Under the pieces are notes generated by a model, which was given only the letters and a program-made list of their open reading frames with translations, searched no databases and had not been told where the DNA came from. Made by a program: the position numbers and the translations under genes. This document shows, piece by piece, positions 34,655-42,907 of a DNA stretch of 64,000 bases (position 1 is the stretch's first letter; each line of letters begins with the position of its first letter). This DNA comes from Serratia ficaria (GTDB lineage Bacteria > Pseudomonadota > Gammaproteobacteria > Enterobacterales > Enterobacteriaceae), in the NCBI RefSeq assembly GCF_900187015.1, contig NZ_LT906479.1, forward strand, positions 3,844,001 to 3,908,000. The letters run 5' to 3'.

Positions 34655-36088
34655 ATGTCTGCCGCTACGCATAACGTCAAAAAAGTCGCTGAACATCGCC
34701 AGCGCATTCTTTCGCTGCTGTTAAACAACAAGGATCTGGTCGACGGCATTCTCGGCCGCCCGGGGGATGAAAACTCGCTCGGCAAGAGCGAACTGCTGAA
34801 CCAGACGGCGGAAATCACCGGCCTGCTGGACGACATGCACGCCGCCGACCTGGCGGACCTGCTGGAAGCCTTGCCGCAGGACGAACGCCTGGCGCTGTGG
34901 CGGCTGGTCGGCAACGCCAAGCGCGGCCAGACGCTGGTGGAAGTGGCCGAACCGGTGTGGGACAGCCTGATCGAAGAGATGAGCGACAAAGACCTGCTCA
35001 AGGCGATCAAAACGCTGGACGTCGACGAGCAGGCCTACCTGGCGCAATACCTGCCGCGCAACCTGATGGGCCGCCTGTTGACCTCGCTGGAGCCGGAACA
35101 GCGCGCCCAGGTGCGCGAGATGATCCACTACGGCAAGGACACCGTCGGCTGGATGATGGATTTCGAACTGGTGACGGTGCGCCCGGATGTCACCCTCGGC
35201 GCGGTGCACCGCTTCCTGCGCATGCGCAAAACCATTCCGGACGCCACCGACAAACTGTTCGTCACCGATCGCAAGAATACCCTGCTGGGCGAACTGCCGC
35301 TCACCGCGGTGCTGCTGAACGACCCGGAGACGCCGGTGCGGGAGGTCATGGACAGCGACCCCGCCCGTTTCCTGCCCGAAGAAAAGGCCGACGAAGCGGC
35401 CGGCGCCTTCGAACGTTATGACCTGATCAGCGCGCCGGTGGTCGATGCCAAAGGCAAGCTGATGGGCCGCCTGACCATTGAAGAGATCGTGGATGCGGTC
35501 AACGAGGAAAGCGACAGCAACCTGCGCCGCATGGGCGGCCTGAGCCCGGAAGAAGACGTGTTCGCGCCGGTCAGCAAGGCGGTGAAAACCCGTTGGGCCT
35601 GGCTGGCCATCAACCTGTGCACCGCGTTTATCGCCTCGCGGGTCATCGGCCTGTTCGAGCACACCATTTCGCAGCTGGTGGCGCTGGCGGCCTTGATGCC
35701 GATCGTCGCCGGCATCGGCGGCAATACCGGCAACCAGACCATCACCATGATCGTCCGCGCGCTGGCGCTGCACCAGATCGAGGTCGGCAACATCTCGCGC
35801 CTGCTGCTCAGAGAGCTGGGGGTCGCCATCATCAACGGCGTGGTGTGGGGCGGCATCATGGGCGTGGTCACCTGGCTGCTGTATGGCGATCTGGCGATGG
35901 GCGGCGTGATGACGCTGGCGATGATCCTCAACCTGCTGGTGGCGGCGCTGATGGGCGTGGTGATCCCGATGACCATGCTCAAGCTGGGCCGCGATCCGGC
36001 GGTGGGCTCCAGCGTGCTGATCACCGCGCTGACCGACACCGGCGGCTTCTTTATCTTCCTCGGCCTCGCCACGGTATTTCTGCTTTAA
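34655..36088 (+). CDS. mgtE: Magnesium transporter MgtE
   Basis: Homodimeric Mg2+ channel with cytosolic gating domains. Order: N domain of helical repeats (residues ~30-140: LDDMHAADLADLLEALPQDE), two CBS domains (~145-270: VREMIHYGKDTVGWMMDFEL, EKADEAAGAFERYDLISAPV), the plug helix, and five membrane segments. The pore signature PIVAGIGGNTGNQTITMIVR near residue 350 is complete. 477 residues. Single gene; I see no M-box riboswitch in the ~100-base upstream gap. E. coli lacks mgtE, so this is a lineage-specific addition between yfgG and the alkA/yegD pair. Confidence 0.95.
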   Translation: MSAATHNVKKVAEHRQRILSLLLNNKDLVDGILGRPGDENSLGKSELLNQTAEITGLLDDMHAADLADLLEALPQDERLALWRLVGNAKRGQTLVEVAEPVWDSLIEEMSDKDLLKAIKTLDVDEQAYLAQYLPRNLMGRLLTSLEPEQRAQVREMIHYGKDTVGWMMDFELVTVRPDVTLGAVHRFLRMRKTIPDATDKLFVTDRKNTLLGELPLTAVLLNDPETPVREVMDSDPARFLPEEKADEAAGAFERYDLISAPVVDAKGKLMGRLTIEEIVDAVNEESDSNLRRMGGLSPEEDVFAPVSKAVKTRWAWLAINLCTAFIASRVIGLFEHTISQLVALAALMPIVAGIGGNTGNQTITMIVRALALHQIEVGNISRLLLRELGVAIINGVVWGGIMGVVTWLLYGDLAMGGVMTLAMILNLLVAALMGVVIPMTMLKLGRDPAVGSSVLITALTDTGGFFIFLGLATVFLL

Positions 36089-36092
36089 CCGC

Positions 36093-37616
36093 TTATTCCG
36101 CCAGCGGCGCCCAGCCGTCGTTGTGCCACAGGTGCAGCGTGGCGTAGGAGCGCCACGGGCGCCAACGCTCGGCATAGCGCTCAATCTGGCGCGGCGTCAT
36201 GCCGGGGAAACGTTGTTTGATCAGGTAATCACCCGCCAGGAACACGTCCGGCCATGACCAGGCGCGCATGGCGATATAGCTGGCGGTCCAGCTGCCGATG
36301 CCCGGCAACGCGGTCAGCGCCTTGATGCCCTGTTCGATATCCAGCACGTTATCGAGCTGCAGCCGCCCTTCGCCGTGCGCTCTGGCGATCTCAATCAGCG
36401 CCGCCGCGCGCTTCAGCTGCACGCCGAGCGGGCGCAGCGCTTCCGGCTGCAGCTGCGCCACCCGTTCGGCGCTTGGGAACACGTGGGTGATGCCGTCCTG
36501 CGGCTGTTCCAATGGCGTTCCCCAGCGCTCCGCCATGCGGCCGGCGAAGGTCGCCGCCATCTTCACGCTGACCAGTTGCCCCAACACCGCGCGCACCGCC
36601 TGTTCAAAGCTGTTGACGCAGCCCGGCAGGCGCAGGCCCGGCGCATCGGCGGCCAGCGCGCCCAACGCCTGGGCTATCAGGTCCGGCGCGGCGTCCAGGT
36701 CAAACAGCTGGCGGATGCGGCGCAGCACTTCGGTGGTGGCCCGGCTCAGCGACGGCGCTATCTCTACCCGCACCCGGTTGTGCGCCTCCTCCGGCTGCAC
36801 GCTGATCCAGCCGCGGTATTCCGTTCCGCCCAGGCTGACGGCGATAGAGCGCAGATACTGCCGCCCCTCCACCCTCTCCACGCCCTGCACCGCACGCGCC
36901 TGCAGGAAGTTCAGCATCCGCGGCCAGTCATAGGGCGGCCGATACCCCAAATGAAACACCAGCCCGCTGGCGGCGGTGCGTGCGTTGCGGCCGCTGCGCA
37001 GCGCCGAGGGGATCAGCCGGTAGCGCGCCTTGAACAGCTCGTTGAAGCGTCGCAGGCTGCCGAAACCGGCGGCGAATGCCACCTCGCTCAGCGGCAGATC
37101 GGTATCGGCCAGCAGCCGTTTGGCCTGCAGCAAACGGTGCGACTGGGCGTAATCGATCGGCGAAGCGCCGAACTGCTCGGCGAAGATGCGCCGCAGATGG
37201 CGATCGGAGATGCCCAATCGCGCCGCCAGTTGCTCGCAGCTGTGCTCAGACAGATAGCCTTGCTCGATCAGCTGCACCGCCACCTGGGCGTAACGGTTGC
37301 CCAGATCGATCAGCGCCAGGCCGGGCGCCAGCTCGGGCCGGCACTTCAGACAGGGGCGAAAACCCGCCAGCTCGGCGGCGGCCGCGCTCGGGTAGAAGGT
37401 GCAGTTTTCAATCTTCGGCGTGCGGGCGCTGCATACCGGACGACAGTAAATGCCGGTAGAGGAAACGCCGACGAAGAAACGGCCGTCAAACTTGCGGTCG
37501 CGGGCGCGCAATGCCTCGTAGAACGCCTGTTGTGAATAATTCATGGCAACGCTCGGGGTCAGTTTTTTGTGCATTATGGCGCCCGCCTGGCGCGCTGACG
37601 TGCGGAATTCGGACAT
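36093..37616 (-). CDS. Ada N-terminal/AraC/AlkA fusion: DNA-3-methyladenine glycosylase with regulator domains
   Basis: Three modules: (1) Ada-type zinc domain with cysteines in GIYCRPVCSARTPK and RPCLKCRPE, which takes methyl groups from phosphotriesters; (2) an AraC helix-turn-helix (QLAARLGISDRHLRRIFAEQF, SEVAFAAGFGSLRRFNELFK); (3) an AlkA glycosylase with LTALPGIGSWTASYIAMRAW and DVFLAGDYLIKQRF, keeping the catalytic aspartate before YLIK. The Ada methyltransferase domain (PCHR motif) is absent. It probably both removes alkylated bases and senses methylation to activate itself. Start uncertain: the ATG at 37616 has AGGAG nine bases upstream, whereas the ATG at 37544 (MNYSQQAFYEALRARDRKFD) gives the family N-terminus. 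Divergent from yegD as alkA is in E. coli. Confidence 0.92.
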   Translation of the reverse strand: MSEFRTSARQAGAIMHKKLTPSVAMNYSQQAFYEALRARDRKFDGRFFVGVSSTGIYCRPVCSARTPKIENCTFYPSAAAAELAGFRPCLKCRPELAPGLALIDLGNRYAQVAVQLIEQGYLSEHSCEQLAARLGISDRHLRRIFAEQFGASPIDYAQSHRLLQAKRLLADTDLPLSEVAFAAGFGSLRRFNELFKARYRLIPSALRSGRNARTAASGLVFHLGYRPPYDWPRMLNFLQARAVQGVERVEGRQYLRSIAVSLGGTEYRGWISVQPEEAHNRVRVEIAPSLSRATTEVLRRIRQLFDLDAAPDLIAQALGALAADAPGLRLPGCVNSFEQAVRAVLGQLVSVKMAATFAGRMAERWGTPLEQPQDGITHVFPSAERVAQLQPEALRPLGVQLKRAAALIEIARAHGEGRLQLDNVLDIEQGIKALTALPGIGSWTASYIAMRAWSWPDVFLAGDYLIKQRFPGMTPRQIERYAERWRPWRSYATLHLWHNDGWAPLAE

Positions 37617-37753
37617 CAAGATGTGCTCCTAAGTTAAGCATGCCGCCGCGCCCGGCGCTAAATTTTTCCACACTCGGGCATAGGCACGTTGCCCGGCGGC
37701 GCAGTCTCGGGTAAAGTCGCCCCCCTTCATTGGCATGGGGACTGAGAAAAGAC

Positions 37754-39106
37754 ATGTTTATTGGATTCGATTATGGAACGGCCAACTGTTCCGTCGCAGT
37801 GATGCGCGACAACGGCCCCGAGCTGCTGACGCTGGAAAATAACGAGCCGTATCTGCCGTCGATGCTGTGCGCACCGTCCCGCGAAGCGGTGAGCGAGTGC
37901 CTGCATCGCCATTGGCAGGTACCGACCGGCAGCGAAGAAAACCAGCAGCTGCTGCGCCGGGCGATAAGCTACAACCGCGAAGAGGACATCCCGGTCGGCG
38001 GCGACAGCCTGCAGTTTGGCCTGCAGGCGTTGGCGCAGTATGTGGAAGATCCGGAAGACGTGTATTTCGTGCGCTCGCCGAAGTCCTTCCTCGGCGCCAA
38101 CGGCCTGAAACCGCAGCAGATCGCGCTGTTTGAAGACCTGGTGTGCGCCATGATGTTCCACATCAAGCGCCAGGCGGAAAGCGAGCTGCAGACCGGCATC
38201 GATCAGGCGGTGATCGGCCGGCCGATCAACTTCCAGGGCATCGGCGGCGAAGAAGCCAACCGCCAGGCACAGGGCATTCTGCAGCGCGCCGCCGAACGCG
38301 CCGGCTTTAAGGACATCGAATTCCAGTTCGAGCCGGTGGCGGCGGGGCTGGACTTCGAAGCGACGCTGAGCGAAGAGCAAACCGTGCTGGTGGTTGATAT
38401 CGGCGGCGGCACCACCGACTGCTCGGTGCTGCTGATGGGCCCGCAGTGGCGCGATCGCGCCGACCGCCAGCAAAGCCTGCTGGGACACAGCGGCTGCCGC
38501 GTCGGCGGTAACGATCTGGATATCATGCTGGCTTTCAAACAGCTGATGCCGCTGTTCGGCATGGGCGGCGAAACCGAAAAGGGCATCGCCCTGCCGGCGC
38601 TGCCCTACTGGAATGCGGTGGCGACCAACGACGTGCCGGCGCAGATGGATTTTTACAGCTCCGCCAACGGGCGCATGCTGCGCGACCTGATCCGCGACGC
38701 CGCCGAGCCGGAGAAGGTCAAACGCCTGCTCAAGGTGCACCAGCAGCGCCTGAGCTATCGGTTGGTGCGCGCGGCCGAGGAGAGTAAAATCGCCCTGTCC
38801 GGCCAGCAGAGCGTCAGCGCGCCGCTGGCCTTCGTGCAGCCCGAGCTGGCGGAAACCATCGGCCAGCATCAGCTCGCCGAGGCCATTTCGCAACCGCTGA
38901 TGCGCATTCAGGAACAGGTCAACGCCGCGCTGGCCAGCAGCCAGAGCGCGCCGCAGGTGATCTACCTGACCGGCGGCAGCGCCCGTTCGCCGCTGCTGCG
39001 CGCCGCGCTGCAACAACAGCTGCCGGGCATTCCGATCGTCGGCGGCAACGACTTCGGCTCGGTGACCGCCGGGTTGGCGCGCTGGGCGCAAACGCTGTTC
39101 CGCTAA
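37754..39106 (+). CDS. yegD: Hsp70-family protein YegD
   Basis: Short Hsp70 homologue with the ATPase domain but no substrate-binding domain. The start MFIGFDYGTANCSVAVMRDN and 450-residue length are those of E. coli YegD; an in-frame start at 37730 is less likely. Phosphate-binding motifs are GFDYGTANCSVAV (residues 4-16), VVDIGGGTTDCSVLLM and VIYLTGGSARSPLLRAAL. Partner proteins unknown. Divergent from the AlkA fusion gene with about 137 bases between. Confidence 0.95.
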   Translation: MFIGFDYGTANCSVAVMRDNGPELLTLENNEPYLPSMLCAPSREAVSECLHRHWQVPTGSEENQQLLRRAISYNREEDIPVGGDSLQFGLQALAQYVEDPEDVYFVRSPKSFLGANGLKPQQIALFEDLVCAMMFHIKRQAESELQTGIDQAVIGRPINFQGIGGEEANRQAQGILQRAAERAGFKDIEFQFEPVAAGLDFEATLSEEQTVLVVDIGGGTTDCSVLLMGPQWRDRADRQQSLLGHSGCRVGGNDLDIMLAFKQLMPLFGMGGETEKGIALPALPYWNAVATNDVPAQMDFYSSANGRMLRDLIRDAAEPEKVKRLLKVHQQRLSYRLVRAAEESKIALSGQQSVSAPLAFVQPELAETIGQHQLAEAISQPLMRIQEQVNAALASSQSAPQVIYLTGGSARSPLLRAALQQQLPGIPIVGGNDFGSVTAGLARWAQTLFR

Positions 39107-39154
39107 TCGCCATGGGGCGCGGCCTGCCGCGCCCCCGTCTTAAGGAGGCCGCCG

Positions 39155-39718
39155 ATGTCCGCCCCCATATCCCTGCGCAGTGACCGACTGATCCTGCGCC
39201 CGTGGCGCGATGAGGACGTGCCGGCGTTCGCCGCGCTCAACGCCGATCCGCAGGTCATGCGCTATTTCCCCGCCGTTATGTCCGCCGAGCAAAGCCACGC
39301 CCAGGCCGCAGGCATCCGCCATGTTATGCGCCAGCGCGGTTGGGGGCTGTGGGCGGTTGAGGTAAAACGCGGCGCGCCCTTTATCGGCTTCGTCGGGCTC
39401 GCCATTCCGGCGGGCGATCTGCCCTGCTCCCCCTGCGTGGAAATCGGCTGGCGGCTGGCGGCGGCGCACTGGGGCAAGGGCTACGCCGGCGAAGCGGCCC
39501 GCACGGCGCTGGCCTGCGCGTTCGAGCGGCTGCAGCTGCCGGAGGTGGTGTCCTTTACCGCCGAACGCAATCTGCCTTCACGCCGGGTGATGGAACGCAT
39601 CGGCATGCGCTTCGACGGCGAAACCTTCCTGCACCCGCGCCTGCCCGCAGGCCATCCGCTGCAAAAGCATGTATTGTACCGGTTGAGCAAGCAACAATGG
39701 CGGGAGCAAACATGCTGA
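39155..39718 (+). CDS. GNAT acetyltransferase, RimJ/RimL type
   Basis: 187 residues. LRSDRLILRPWRDEDVPAFA is the RimJ/RimL N-terminus, and HWGKGYAGEAARTALACAF is the acetyl-CoA motif (Q/RxxGxG/A form). NLPSRRVMERIGMRFDGE completes the fold. Substrate unknown; the family acetylates protein N-termini or small amines. AAGGAGG precedes the ATG. Its stop overlaps the start of a second frame (ATGCTGA) that stops after 12 codons, the stub of a lost downstream kinase-like gene. Confidence 0.88.
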   Translation: MSAPISLRSDRLILRPWRDEDVPAFAALNADPQVMRYFPAVMSAEQSHAQAAGIRHVMRQRGWGLWAVEVKRGAPFIGFVGLAIPAGDLPCSPCVEIGWRLAAAHWGKGYAGEAARTALACAFERLQLPEVVSFTAERNLPSRRVMERIGMRFDGETFLHPRLPAGHPLQKHVLYRLSKQQWREQTC

Positions 39719-39750
39719 TCGTGCTTTCCGGGCTGCCGGGCAGCGGTTAG
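39712..39750 (+). pseudogene. Decapitated P-loop NTPase gene: only MLIVLSGLPGSG remains
   Basis: A frame starting inside the GNAT stop (ATGCTGA overlap) encodes MLIVLSGLPGSG and then TAG. This is the N-terminus of an AAA/zeta-toxin-like or kinase-type ATPase up to the middle of its Walker A motif (GLPGSGK[ST]). The stop codon coincides with the last bases of the convergent PPOX gene, whose TAA is read from 39747-39749. A deletion therefore seems to have joined the P-loop directly to the neighbour's 3' end. Confidence 0.6.
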
Positions 39751-40364
39751 TACAGCGTATCCCGCAGCCGCTGCGGCAGCGCGCCGTCGTATTCTTCGCC
39801 ATCGAACCGCGTTTTGCTCACCTCGGCCAGAATGCTGCCGGTGCTGGGCAAGGCGGACCGCTCAAGGCGGCTGGCTTCATCCCACAATCCGGAACGCAGT
39901 ATCGCCCGACTGCATTGGAAAAACACCGCTTCCACCCGAATGCGCAGCACCGAACGCGGCAGCATATTGCGGTGGGCGAAGCGCTGCAGCACCGCCGGCG
40001 CCACCAGGATCTCCGCCCGGCCGTTGATCCGCAACGTCTCGCCGATGCCGGGGATCAGCAGCAGCAGCGCCACCCGGTCGTCATGCAGAATATTGCGCAG
40101 GCTGTCGATGCGGTTGTTGCCGCGCCGGTCCGGCAGCAGCAGGGTTTTCTGGTCTTCGATATGGATAAAGCCGGCCGTTTCGCCGCGCGGCGAAACGTCC
40201 ATCCCGTCCGGCCCGACGGTAGACAGCGCGGCGAACGGCGCCGCTTCGATAAAGGGTCGATAGATTGGGTGAATATAGCTGACTTCTTTGAACACCGACG
40301 GCGCGGCCGGCTGGCCGTACAGCTGCTCCAGCGCCGCAAGATCGTTGATAATATCGCTTTGCAT
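39747..40364 (-). CDS. PPOX-fold (pyridoxamine 5'-phosphate oxidase-related) flavin-binding protein
   Basis: 205 residues from the ATG at 40364, chosen because AGGA lies six bases upstream; the frame is open to 40409 but that start would lie beyond the palindrome. Split-barrel flavoprotein family: AAPFAALSTVGPDGMDVSPR, then GFIHIEDQKTLLLPDRRGNN, and LLLLIPGIGETLRINGRAEI. Members reduce or bind flavins and are often described as general stress proteins; substrate unknown. The gene is preceded by a perfect 31-bp palindrome that includes its ribosome-binding site, and lies 67 bases behind an aldo/keto reductase on the same strand. Its 3' end abuts the truncated P-loop gene. Confidence 0.87.
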   Translation of the reverse strand: MQSDIINDLAALEQLYGQPAAPSVFKEVSYIHPIYRPFIEAAPFAALSTVGPDGMDVSPRGETAGFIHIEDQKTLLLPDRRGNNRIDSLRNILHDDRVALLLLIPGIGETLRINGRAEILVAPAVLQRFAHRNMLPRSVLRIRVEAVFFQCSRAILRSGLWDEASRLERSALPSTGSILAEVSKTRFDGEEYDGALPQRLRDTLY

Positions 40365-40370
40365 TGCAGT

Positions 40371-40401
40371 TCCTGAATGGGTCACAGTGACCCATTCAGG
40401 A
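40371..40401. promoter_or_regulatory. Perfect 31-bp palindrome over the PPOX gene ribosome-binding site
   Basis: TCCTGAATGGGTCAC (40371-40385), one base, GTGACCCATTCAGGA (40387-40401): a perfect inverted repeat of 15 bp per arm. On the minus strand the AGGA used as Shine-Dalgarno is the last four bases of the second arm. It could be a DNA operator at the promoter, or an mRNA hairpin hiding the ribosome-binding site. No T run follows, so it is not a normal terminator for the upstream aldo/keto reductase. Confidence 0.8.
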
Positions 40402-40431
40402 TAGAGCAAAATTGCCGTCGGGCAATCGGCT

Positions 40432-41385
40432 TTACCAGGCGCTGGCCTGATTCAATATCTGAATATCTTCGGCATCCAGCCGCAGGCGCGTGGCGCTGAC
40501 CAATTCATCCAGCTGCGGCAACGACGTGGCGCTGACGATCGGCGCGGTAATCTCCGGCCGCGCGATCAGCCAGGCCAGCGAGACCTGCGCCGGCGAGGTG
40601 CCGTGCTTTTCCGCCACCCGATCCAGCGCCGCCAGGATGGCGAACCCGCGCGGGTTCAGGTACTGGGCGACGATCCGGTCGCCGCGCTGGCTTTTGCCCT
40701 CGTCCTGCGCGCTGCGGTATTTGCCGGTCAGGAAACCGCTGGCCAACGAGAAGAAGTTGATCACCCCCAGGCCGTGGCGCTGCGTGACCGCCGCCAGCGT
40801 TTTTTCGAACCCTTCGCGCGCATAGAGGTTGTACTCCGGCTGCAGGGTTTCGTAGCGCGCCAGCCCCCGCTGTTCGCTGATCTGCAGCGCCTCTTCCAGC
40901 CGATCCGCCTGATAGTTGGAGGCGCCGATCGCCCGCACCTTGCCCGCCTTGATCAGTTCATCGAACGCCGCCAGCGTGTCCGCCAACGGCGTGTCGCGAT
41001 CGTCATCGTGCGACTGGTACAGATCGATGTAATCGGTCTGCAAGCGGCGCAGGGAGTCCTCCACCGCCTGGCGAATATAGCGCGGCGACAGCCCCTGCCT
41101 GCCTTCGCCCATCGGCTTGCCCACCTTGGTGGCGATGATCACCCGGTCGCGCTTGCCGCTGTGTTGCAGCCATTCGCCAATCACCGTCTCCGATTCGCCA
41201 CCCTGGTTGCCCGGCACCCAGCTCGAATAGACGTCGGCGGTGTCGATGAAATTAAGCCCGTTCTCCACCAGCGCATCCAGCAGGCTGAAAGACGTCTGAC
41301 GATCCGCCGTCCAGCCAAACACATTGCCGCCGAAGGTCAATGCCGGCACCTTAATGCCCGAACGGCCCAGCTCTCTGTTGCTCAT
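40432..41385 (-). CDS. Aldo/keto reductase
   Basis: 317-residue NADPH-dependent (beta/alpha)8 oxidoreductase. The catalytic tetrad is seen as Asp and Tyr in FIDTADVYSSW, Lys in IIATKVGKPM and His in LYQSHDDDRD. Cofactor region: GVINFFSLASGFLTGKYRSA and the C-terminal VSATSLPQLDELVSATRLRL. It belongs to the broad YdjG/YghZ-like group; the substrate cannot be named. The gene precedes the PPOX gene on the same strand. AGGAGCAGGCA lies just before the ATG. Confidence 0.92.
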   Translation of the reverse strand: MSNRELGRSGIKVPALTFGGNVFGWTADRQTSFSLLDALVENGLNFIDTADVYSSWVPGNQGGESETVIGEWLQHSGKRDRVIIATKVGKPMGEGRQGLSPRYIRQAVEDSLRRLQTDYIDLYQSHDDDRDTPLADTLAAFDELIKAGKVRAIGASNYQADRLEEALQISEQRGLARYETLQPEYNLYAREGFEKTLAAVTQRHGLGVINFFSLASGFLTGKYRSAQDEGKSQRGDRIVAQYLNPRGFAILAALDRVAEKHGTSPAQVSLAWLIARPEITAPIVSATSLPQLDELVSATRLRLDAEDIQILNQASAW

Positions 41386-41653
41386 TGCCTGCTCCTGTGG
41401 GAAAAATTCGTGGGTTGATTATTAGCGTTGAATGGGGAGGAACGCCAAAACGCATTGGCTATAAGCCGAAACGAATCCCTTATAAACATAGCATGTTCAA
41501 TTCAACCATTTATTAGGACAATGCTGACGATTCCTCCATATTTCCTTCATTTTTATGCCGTCTTTGCTGGCTAAACTAGTATCCTGTAAGGATTGTAACT
41601 TTTGTGGCAATGAGTGCCCGCGCCCCTGCCTTTTGGAGAGAATTTTCGCCACC
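41386..41653. other. Control region between the aldo/keto reductase and mdtA
   Basis: 268 bases, no gene. As the promoter region of the BaeSR-controlled efflux operon it should contain a BaeR site; TTCCTCCATATTTCC (41531-41545) is the closest to the BaeR motif I recall (TTCTCCAT...), but the match is weak. The mdtA frame is open upstream to 41555 without homology. Confidence 0.35.
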
Positions 41654-42907
41654 ATGAATGCAAAACCCCCACGTCGTTCCCTGATGCTGCGCCTGCTGAC
41701 GATCGTCATCGTGGCTATTGCCGCCGTATTAATTTGGCGACACTTCAGCGCATCCCAACCGGCCGACGGGGCCGCGCCAGGGGCGCAGAACGCCTCCGGC
41801 AACGCCGGAGCCGGCCGCGCGGCGGGCGGCCGACGCGGCGCGCCGATGTCGCCGGTGCAGGCGGCCAGCGCCACCCGACAAACGGTGCCGCGCTACCTCT
41901 CCGGGCTGGGCACCGCCACCGCGGCCAATACCGTCACCGTCACCAGCCGGGTCGACGGCCAACTGATGGCGGTGCACTTTACCGAGGGCCAACAGGTCAA
42001 GGCCGGCGATCTGCTGGTCGAGATCGACCCGCGGCCGTTTGAAGTGCAGCTGACCCAGGCGCAGGGCCAGCTGGCCAAGGACCAGGCGACGCTGGCCAAC
42101 GCCAGACAAGATCTGGCGCGCTATCAGCAGTTGGCGAAAACCAACCTGGTGTCGCGCCAGGATCTGGATACCCAGCTTTCATTGGTGCGCCAGACCGAAG
42201 GCGCCATCAAGGCCGATCGGGGCGCGGTCGACAGCGCCAAGCTGCAGATCACCTACAGCCGCATCACCGCCCCGATCGACGGCCGGGTCGGCCTGAAGCT
42301 GGTCGACGTCGGCAACTACATCACCAGCGGCAGCACCACCGGCATCGTGGTGATCACCCAGACGCACCCGATCGACGTGGTGTTCACGCTGCCGGAGGGC
42401 AACATCGGCGATCTGATCAAGGCGCAAAAGGCCGGCCCGGTCAGCGTCGAAGCCTGGGACCGCACCAATCAGAACCGCCTGGCGACCGGCGCGCTGCTGA
42501 GCCTGGATAACCAGATTGACACCGCCACCGGCACCATCAAGCTGAAGGCGCGTTTCACCAACGAGGACGACGCGCTGTTCCCGAACCAGTTCGTCAATGC
42601 GCGGCTGAAGGTGGACACCCTGCATGACGCGGTGGTGATCCCGACAGCCGCGCTGCAGATGGGCAACGAAGGCAACTTCGTCTGGACCCTGAGCGAAGAC
42701 AACAAGGTCAGCAAGCACCGGGTGACCACCGGCATTCAGGACAGCCGGCAGGTGGTGATCGGCGCCGGCCTGAACGCCGGCGATCGGGTGGTGACCGACG
42801 GCATCGACCGCCTGACCGAAGGCATGCAGGTGGAGGTGCTGGCGCCGAAAGAAGCGCCGACGGCGGCCAAAGCCACGCGCAAACCCGACGTTCAGGGGAA
42901 ATCCTGA
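41654..42907 (+). CDS. mdtA: Multidrug efflux periplasmic adaptor MdtA
   Basis: Membrane-fusion protein linking MdtBC to TolC. 417 residues from the ATG at 41654, with a signal anchor ([19 protein letters not shown]) then a Gly/Ala/Arg linker. Lipoyl and hairpin domains: [40 protein letters not shown], and [20 protein letters not shown]. The C-terminal half ([20 protein letters not shown]) is colinear with E. coli MdtA. First of mdtABCD-baeSR; its stop overlaps the mdtB start by one base. Confidence 0.96.
   Translation: MNAKPPRRSLMLRLLTIVIVAIAAVLIWRHFSASQPADGAAPGAQNASGNAGAGRAAGGRRGAPMSPVQAASATRQTVPRYLSGLGTATAANTVTVTSRVDGQLMAVHFTEGQQVKAGDLLVEIDPRPFEVQLTQAQGQLAKDQATLANARQDLARYQQLAKTNLVSRQDLDTQLSLVRQTEGAIKADRGAVDSAKLQITYSRITAPIDGRVGLKLVDVGNYITSGSTTGIVVITQTHPIDVVFTLPEGNIGDLIKAQKAGPVSVEAWDRTNQNRLATGALLSLDNQIDTATGTIKLKARFTNEDDALFPNQFVNARLKVDTLHDAVVIPTAALQMGNEGNFVWTLSEDNKVSKHRVTTGIQDSRQVVIGAGLNAGDRVVTDGIDRLTEGMQVEVLAPKEAPTAAKATRKPDVQGKS

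Noticed and set aside
34721..36184. 487-codon minus-strand frame opposite mgtE
   Set aside because: Shadow frame, His/Gln-rich, opposite a complete MgtE.
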